DNA of 64,000 nucleotides from Bradyrhizobium embrapense (GTDB taxonomy: Bacteria; Pseudomonadota; Alphaproteobacteria; Rhizobiales; Xanthobacteraceae): the NCBI RefSeq assembly GCF_001189235.2, contig NZ_LFIP02000001.1, forward strand, positions 1,353,450 through 1,417,449. Direction: 5' to 3'. The notes under the pieces are model-generated. The model was not told the origin of the DNA. It made no database searches and worked only from the letters and a program-made list of their open reading frames with translations. Below, one piece after another: positions 59,692 through 64,000 of the stretch (positions are counted from its first letter, which is position 1; the number at the start of each line of letters is the position of its first letter). A program made the translations under genes and the position numbers.

Positions 59692-60458
59692 CCTGCGAGG
59701 AAGCCGAAGTGCTGATCCACGCGCTGATCGACGGCGAACTCGATGCCGGCCATGCACGCGAAGTGGAAGCCCATGTCGAGGGGTGCGCGCATTGCGCCGC
59801 TCTCATGAAGGAGTATCAGGAGATCCGCCAGGCGATCGCCGAGAGCGACGTGCGCTACAAGGCGCCGCTCGAGCTGCGCCGCAAGATCGAGAAGGCATTG
59901 CCGCAACCGCAGCCGCAGGCGGCGCCGACCCGACGCTCGGTGCTGCGCGGCTTCGCGATGGGCTCCGCGGTATCGGCGATGGCCGCGACTGGCCTGGTTG
60001 CGATCGTGCTGCGCAACGACGACGAGCAGCGCATCGAGAACGAGGTGGTGTCGGCGCATCTGCGCTCGCTGCAGGCCGGCCACCTCATTGACGTGGTCTC
60101 AACCGATCAGCATACGGTCAAGCCCTGGTTCAACGGCAAGCTCGACGTCTCGCCGCCGGTGATCGATCTCACCGCGCAAGGCTTCACCCTGATCGGCGGC
60201 CGGCTCGACTACGTCAACGCCCGCGAGATCGGCGCCGTGGTCTACAAGCGCCGCCAACACGTCATCAACCTGTTCGTGGCGCAGACCGCGAACACCGAAC
60301 GCAAGACCGCGAAGATCTCGACGCTGCAGGGCTTCAACATCCGGCGCTGGAGCGACCGCGGCCTGAATTACTGGGCGGTCAGCGATCTCGGCGCCGACGA
60401 ACTGACCGAGTTCGGCGACAAGTTCGAGAGCGCGATGCGCGCGAACAAGGAAGGGTGA
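59688..60458 (+). CDS. zinc-type anti-sigma factor, Tat-like membrane helix
   Basis: 256 residues. The zinc anti-sigma motif is His29-x3-Cys33-x2-Cys36 (EAHVEGCAHC). After a Pro/Gln linker comes a twin-arginine motif (TRRSVLRGF, residues 81-89) directly before the membrane helix (about 88-108, MGSAVSAMAATGLVAIVL), then a 145-residue periplasmic domain (FTLIGGRLDYVNAREIGAVVYKRRQHVINLFV). It should hold the sigma factor until a periplasmic signal arrives. The twin-Arg could direct this protein through Tat. Confidence 0.87.
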   Translation: MTCEEAEVLIHALIDGELDAGHAREVEAHVEGCAHCAALMKEYQEIRQAIAESDVRYKAPLELRRKIEKALPQPQPQAAPTRRSVLRGFAMGSAVSAMAATGLVAIVLRNDDEQRIENEVVSAHLRSLQAGHLIDVVSTDQHTVKPWFNGKLDVSPPVIDLTAQGFTLIGGRLDYVNAREIGAVVYKRRQHVINLFVAQTANTERKTAKISTLQGFNIRRWSDRGLNYWAVSDLGADELTEFGDKFESAMRANKEG

Positions 60459-60464
60459 CGACTT

Positions 60465-60549
60465 GTAGCCCGGATGAAGCGAGGCGAAATCCGGGACAGT
60501 CTCGCAAGGATCGAAAACCCCGGATTTCGCTTTGCTGCATCCGGGCTAC
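60465..60549. repeat. dispersed palindrome, family A, second copy
   Basis: It starts GTAGCCCGGATGAAGCGAGG and ends TGCATCCGGGCTAC, with the inner pair AATCCGGGA / CCCGGATTT, matching the copy at 12472-12556. It lies between the convergent anti-sigma and aminotransferase genes. Confidence 0.8.
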
Positions 60550-60560
60550 GGGTTCCAACT

Positions 60561-61952
60561 TTACGCCGACTTGCGGACCGCGTTGTCGACCAGCGTCTTG
60601 CCGAGCGACCAGATCGCGCCGGGCACCTTGTGGCTGCCGGCGATCACGTCGTCGAACGACTTCTCGATCCAACTGCAGTCTTCCTCGGTGATCATCAGCG
60701 GCGGCAGCAGTTTGATGGTGTGGAGGCCGTGGCCGGCGACTTGGGTCAGGATCTTGTGATCCTTGAACAGCGGCACCGTGATGAGCTGGCAGAACAGGCC
60801 CTTGTTGGCGGTCTCCAGCAGATTCCACGACGCCTTCAGCCGCAGCGATTTCGGCGGACCGAACTCGACGCCGATCATCAGGCCCTTGCCACGGACTTCC
60901 TTCATCAGCTCATAGCCGGGCACCATGCGCGTCAGCGCAAGGCGCAGCTCGGCGCCGCGCTTGGCGGCGTTCTCGACGAGCTTCTCGTTCCTGATGACAT
61001 CGAGCGTGGCGATGCCGGCAGCCATCGCCAGATCGTTCTTGGCGAAGGTCGAGCCATGCACGACCGCGCGGTCCATCTGGTTGAAGATCTTGTCGAAGAT
61101 GTGCTTGCGCGTCAGCAGGGCGCCGATCGGCACGTGGCCGCCGGAGAGCGCCTTCGCGAGCAGCACCATGTCGGGCTCGATGCCCCAATGCTCGATCGCG
61201 AGGAACTTGCCGGTGCGGCCGATGCCGGTCTGGATCTCGTCGGCGATGAACAGCGTGCCGTATTTGCGGCACAGCGCCAGCGCGCCGGGCAGGAACTCGT
61301 CGGTGGGCATGTTGACGCCCTTGCCCTGGATCGGCTCGACGATGAACGCGCCGACCTGGCGTGACGACAGCGCCTTCTCCAGCGCTTCGAGATCGTTGTA
61401 GGGGATCGGGGTGCAGCCCGGCAGCAGCGGCTCGAATCCGCTGCGGAAATTCGTATCATCGGTCAGCGACAGCGCGCCATAGGACAGGCCGTGGAACGAA
61501 TGCCCGCAATAGACGATGCCCGGACGGCCGGTGGCGCCGCGCGCGAACTTGATCGCTGCTTCGACGGTTTCGGCACCGGAATTGGCGAAAAACACCTTGT
61601 CTAGATATGGAACATACTCCAGAAGCCGTTCCGCGAGCACGCCGGCGAGCGTCGAGACATCGAGCTGGACCAGATTGGGCAGATCGGCGTCGAGCACGCT
61701 CTTCAGCGCCTTGCGCAGGGCCGGATGATTGCGGCCAATCGCAAAAACGCCAAATCCGCTCAATAGATCAAGGTAACGAGCCCCCTGACGATCGAAAAGG
61801 TATTGGCCTTGCCCCTTCTGGAAGCCGACGTCATAGCCGATGGTCTTGAGGACGCGCACGAGCTGCTCATTGAGGTGACGCGTGTGCATGGCACCGCGCT
61901 GCCCCTCGCGCTCCACAAAAATCTCGGAAACGTCTAAATTGGAACTTACCAT
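60561..61952 (-). CDS. hpnO: PLP aminotransferase, probable hopanoid HpnO
   Basis: 463 residues, class III aminotransferase. It has FANSGAETVEAAIKFARG, the cofactor Asp in FIADEIQTGIGRTGKF (Asp238) and the Schiff-base Lys in LLAKALSGGHVP (Lys267). In Rhodopseudomonas and Bradyrhizobium an aminotransferase beside hpnN makes aminobacteriohopanetriol in the hopanoid pathway; the hpnN neighbour 0.9 kb away supports that name. A general ornithine- or diamine-type aminotransferase cannot be excluded. Confidence 0.78.
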   Translation of the reverse strand: MVSSNLDVSEIFVEREGQRGAMHTRHLNEQLVRVLKTIGYDVGFQKGQGQYLFDRQGARYLDLLSGFGVFAIGRNHPALRKALKSVLDADLPNLVQLDVSTLAGVLAERLLEYVPYLDKVFFANSGAETVEAAIKFARGATGRPGIVYCGHSFHGLSYGALSLTDDTNFRSGFEPLLPGCTPIPYNDLEALEKALSSRQVGAFIVEPIQGKGVNMPTDEFLPGALALCRKYGTLFIADEIQTGIGRTGKFLAIEHWGIEPDMVLLAKALSGGHVPIGALLTRKHIFDKIFNQMDRAVVHGSTFAKNDLAMAAGIATLDVIRNEKLVENAAKRGAELRLALTRMVPGYELMKEVRGKGLMIGVEFGPPKSLRLKASWNLLETANKGLFCQLITVPLFKDHKILTQVAGHGLHTIKLLPPLMITEEDCSWIEKSFDDVIAGSHKVPGAIWSLGKTLVDNAVRKSA

Positions 61953-61990
61953 TCGTTACATACGTCGGTTGATGGCCATCTCGTCAACTT

Positions 61991-62013
61991 AAAACGCTCG
62001 CTAGCGGCGTTTT
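61991..62013. promoter_or_regulatory. inverted repeat between divergent genes
   Basis: AAAACGC and GCGTTTT are perfect 7-base arms around TCGCTAGCG. The site lies 39 bases from the aminotransferase start and 42 bases from the DUF2147 start, so it may be an operator for one or both. No regulator is suggested by the sequence. Confidence 0.35.
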
Positions 62014-62054
62014 GACCCCCGCTCGGATCGTCTAGTTAAGCACAGGTTTGGACC

Positions 62055-62714
62055 ATGTTGCACTGCCCAAGAACTTTCGCGCGTACAATAGCCTTTTCAG
62101 GTTTATTTTTGGCCACCGTATTATCACCGGCACTTGCAGCGGACCCGACCGGCGACTGGAAGGTCGCGGACGGTGTCGCCACCATCCGCGTCGCCCAGTG
62201 TAATGGCAACATGTGGGGTGCGGTGTCCTGGGAAAAAACCCCCGGCGGCAAGGATAAGAACAATCCTGATCCGGCGAAGCAAAGCAGGCCGACCCTCGGC
62301 ATGCCGATCCTGATCGACATGAAGAAGAAGGCCGGCGCCGACGCGTGGGAAGGCCAAGTCTACAACGCGAAGGATGGCCAGCTCTACAGCTCGACCATCA
62401 AGCCGGTCGGCACCGATCAGCTCGAGATCCAGGGCTGCGTGCTCGGCTTCCTGTGCGGCGGCGAGACCTGGACCCGCGTCGGTCCGCCGATCCCCCCGAG
62501 CGTCGCCGGCAACCCGCCTGCCGCGGGCAGCCCGGCACCGAAGGGCGCCCTGCCCAAATCGGCAGCGCCGCCGCAGAAGACGACAGGTGCGGTAGCGCCT
62601 GCCGCCAAGCCGGGTCAAAAGCCGGCAGCCGGTGCCCCCGGCACCGCCAATGCATCGGCTGACGTCGTCGGCGATATCTGCCTGCTCCCCGACATTGCAC
62701 GATCGACGCACTGA
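62055..62714 (+). CDS. exported DUF2147 domain protein
   Basis: 219 residues. The signal peptide IAFSGLFLATVLSPALA is cleaved before ADPTGDWKV. The DUF2147 domain (residues 29-142) has DPTGDWKVADGVATIRVAQCNGNMWGAVSWEKTPGG, NPDPAKQSRPTLGMPIL, WEGQVYNAKDGQLYSSTIKPV and LEIQGCVLGFLCGGETWTRV. A Pro/Ala-rich tail follows. It is periplasmic; the fold is lipocalin-like in my memory, and the function is unknown. It lies between hpnO and hpnN. Confidence 0.87.
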   Translation: MLHCPRTFARTIAFSGLFLATVLSPALAADPTGDWKVADGVATIRVAQCNGNMWGAVSWEKTPGGKDKNNPDPAKQSRPTLGMPILIDMKKKAGADAWEGQVYNAKDGQLYSSTIKPVGTDQLEIQGCVLGFLCGGETWTRVGPPIPPSVAGNPPAAGSPAPKGALPKSAAPPQKTTGAVAPAAKPGQKPAAGAPGTANASADVVGDICLLPDIARSTH

Positions 62715-62838
62715 CGGAGGCCAGCGGGCGACGCCGCGCGCGAGCACGCTGGCTACCTCGTCGTGTTGACACCCGGCTGAATTTGCGGCTCGGCGGCACA
62801 TTGCCGCCAAGCCGGATCAACGGTGGATCGCCTGCACG

Positions 62839-64000
62839 TCAGGTGACGTCGTTGGCGATATCCTCCTCCTTGAGGGCCTCGCGCGGCTTGCCCATCAGCG
62901 CCGGCTGGAACAGCAGCACTGCCGCAAGCGTCGTGACGAGCGAGAGCGCAAGCAGCTTGCCCATGCTCGCGGTGCCGGGATGACTGGACAGCCACAGGCT
63001 GCCGAACGCGGTCGCCGTGGTCAGCGCGCTGAAAAAGATCGCACGCGTCAGGCTCGACTGCAGCAGGTTTGTCCTGCCCTGCCGCCATGCCGTGACATAG
63101 TAGATCTTGAAGGCGACGCCGACGCCGAGCAGCAGCGGCAGGGCGACGATGTTGGCGAAGTTGAGCGGCAGTCCGATCAGCACGCAAATCTCCAGCGTGA
63201 CGATGCCGGCGACCAGGAGCGGCACCAGCGTCATCAGCACGTCGACGATGCGGCGCAGCGTCAGCCACAGCAGCAGGCCGATCGTGACCAGCGCCAGGAT
63301 GCCGGCGTGGATGAACGCATTCACGATGACATCGCCCGACTTCAGGATCGAGACCGGTCCACCGATCGCGGTCGGCTCGGCCGCGAGCACGGCGTCGGCA
63401 AAGCGGCGCAGATTGTCGTTGTCGTTCGGATCGCCCTTCGGCTCGACCTCGACGCGCATCAGGCCGTCCTTGGTCTTCCAGCTCGCGATCAATTCCGGCG
63501 GCAGGTTCTGCAGCGTGACGGTCTGGGCCTGCAGCGTGTTGCGGAGCTGATCGAACACGATCTTCATCGGCGCGACGAAGACGTCCTGCGCCTTGTCGCG
63601 GATGGCCTGGCTCGAATCGGCAAGCTTCTGCAGGGCGTCGGCGAGCCGGCGCGCGGCAACCGCACCCGGTCCCTTGCCGTCGCCCGCGGTCCTGCGCAGG
63701 CTGTCGACCGAGCTCTTCAGCGACTCGACGTTCTCCTGATCCGACGGCGCCGGATCGACCGAGTCGGGGTTGAGCGCCGGGCCGAGCGTCTTGGCCGCCT
63801 GCGCGATCAGCTTCAGCTTGGCCGGCTGATCATCAGGCACGAAGCTGTCGAGCGACATCACGCGCGATACTTCCGGCAGCTTCTCGAGCTTGGCCTCGAT
63901 CTTCTTGGCGTCGTCTTCCGAGCGCGTCATCACGTTGATGGCGTTGGCGCCGGTGTTCGGATCCTTCCTCAGATCGAGGAAGGTCGCGATCGATTCCGCC
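62839..64000 (-). CDS. hpnN: hopanoid transporter HpnN (RND/MMPL family), 5' end outside
   Basis: The C-terminal 386 residues are in the window; the gene continues to the right. The visible part has a periplasmic region (EVSRVMSLDSFVPDDQPAKLKLIAQAAKTLGP) and five membrane helices (ALVTIGLLLWLTLRRIVDVLMTLVPLLVAGIVTLEICVLIGLPLNFANIVALPLLLGVGV, then TAFGSLWLSSHPGTASMGKLLALSLVTTLAAVLLFQPALMG), ending KEEDIANDVT. HpnN carries hopanoids from the inner to the outer membrane. The nearby aminotransferase supports the assignment. Confidence 0.85.
   Translation of the reverse strand, partial: AESIATFLDLRKDPNTGANAINVMTRSEDDAKKIEAKLEKLPEVSRVMSLDSFVPDDQPAKLKLIAQAAKTLGPALNPDSVDPAPSDQENVESLKSSVDSLRRTAGDGKGPGAVAARRLADALQKLADSSQAIRDKAQDVFVAPMKIVFDQLRNTLQAQTVTLQNLPPELIASWKTKDGLMRVEVEPKGDPNDNDNLRRFADAVLAAEPTAIGGPVSILKSGDVIVNAFIHAGILALVTIGLLLWLTLRRIVDVLMTLVPLLVAGIVTLEICVLIGLPLNFANIVALPLLLGVGVAFKIYYVTAWRQGRTNLLQSSLTRAIFFSALTTATAFGSLWLSSHPGTASMGKLLALSLVTTLAAVLLFQPALMGKPREALKEEDIANDVT

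Noticed and set aside
62787..62813. Hairpin between the DUF2147 and hpnN genes as a terminator
   Set aside because: The stem (GGCTCGGCGGC / GCCGCCAAGCC) is imperfect and has no T run on either strand.

Overview
The window looks like the chromosome of a Bradyrhizobium-type alphaproteobacterium (Nitrobacteraceae). The reasons are high GC, genes for extended hopanoids (an hpnO-like aminotransferase and hpnN), an imuA-imuB-dnaE2 mutasome, the TIGR03808/TIGR03809 gene pair, five perfect FixK/FNR-type boxes (TTGA-N6-TCAA) and several families of GC-rich dispersed palindromes. I see no tRNA, rRNA, insertion sequence, prophage or CRISPR array. All family assignments come from reading motifs; no database search was run.

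Layout. 0-5 kb: a secreted DUF3298 protein, an SRPBCC protein, meaB-pcp, and a two-gene membrane module (a small two-helix protein and a TPR protein) whose C-terminal tails share a motif. 5-9.7 kb: the TIGR03808/03809 pair, a candidate structured sRNA, and an ECF sigma/anti-sigma pair followed by a decayed subtilisin-like protease. 10-15.7 kb: a diguanylate cyclase, a DUF2336 protein, a second ECF sigma/NrsF-type anti-sigma pair and an enoyl-CoA hydratase. 15.7-26.4 kb: an acetyl-CoA hydrolase/transferase, a TolC-type outer-membrane protein, a LigI-like amidohydrolase, a heavy-metal-type RND pump with its adaptor, and a class III CoA transferase. 26.4-27.7 kb: a repeat-rich stretch with one small membrane protein. 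28.6-37.4 kb: a DNA-damage block in which imuA-imuB-dnaE2 and a radical-SAM/UdgX pair diverge from a region holding one alphaproteobacterial LexA box.

38-52 kb is metabolic: a PiT phosphate transporter, LysR with a P450, two M20 hydrolases, a PPOX-fold protein, and an IclR regulator divergent from two MaoC proteins, an MFS carrier, a GMC oxidoreductase and an alpha/beta hydrolase. 52.8-57.5 kb is a cluster of small secreted or stress proteins (Gly-rich protein, its short relative, Ca2+/H+ antiporter, Spy-like protein, UspA, His-rich protein, GFA protein). Four FixK-type boxes lie 66-74 bp upstream of start codons there, so part of this block is probably a low-oxygen regulon. 57.7-60.5 kb is an operon of metallophosphoesterase, cupredoxin, ECF sigma and anti-sigma, in which all three membrane or exported products carry a twin-arginine motif. 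60.5-64 kb holds the hopanoid genes, with hpnN running off the right edge.

The points most worth following are the FixK-box cluster, the divergent SOS repair block (with palindromic repeats inserted in frame in both imuB and dnaE2), the paired coiled-coil tails at 3.3-4.9 kb, the sRNA candidate at 7.5 kb and the Tat/cupredoxin/sigma operon.
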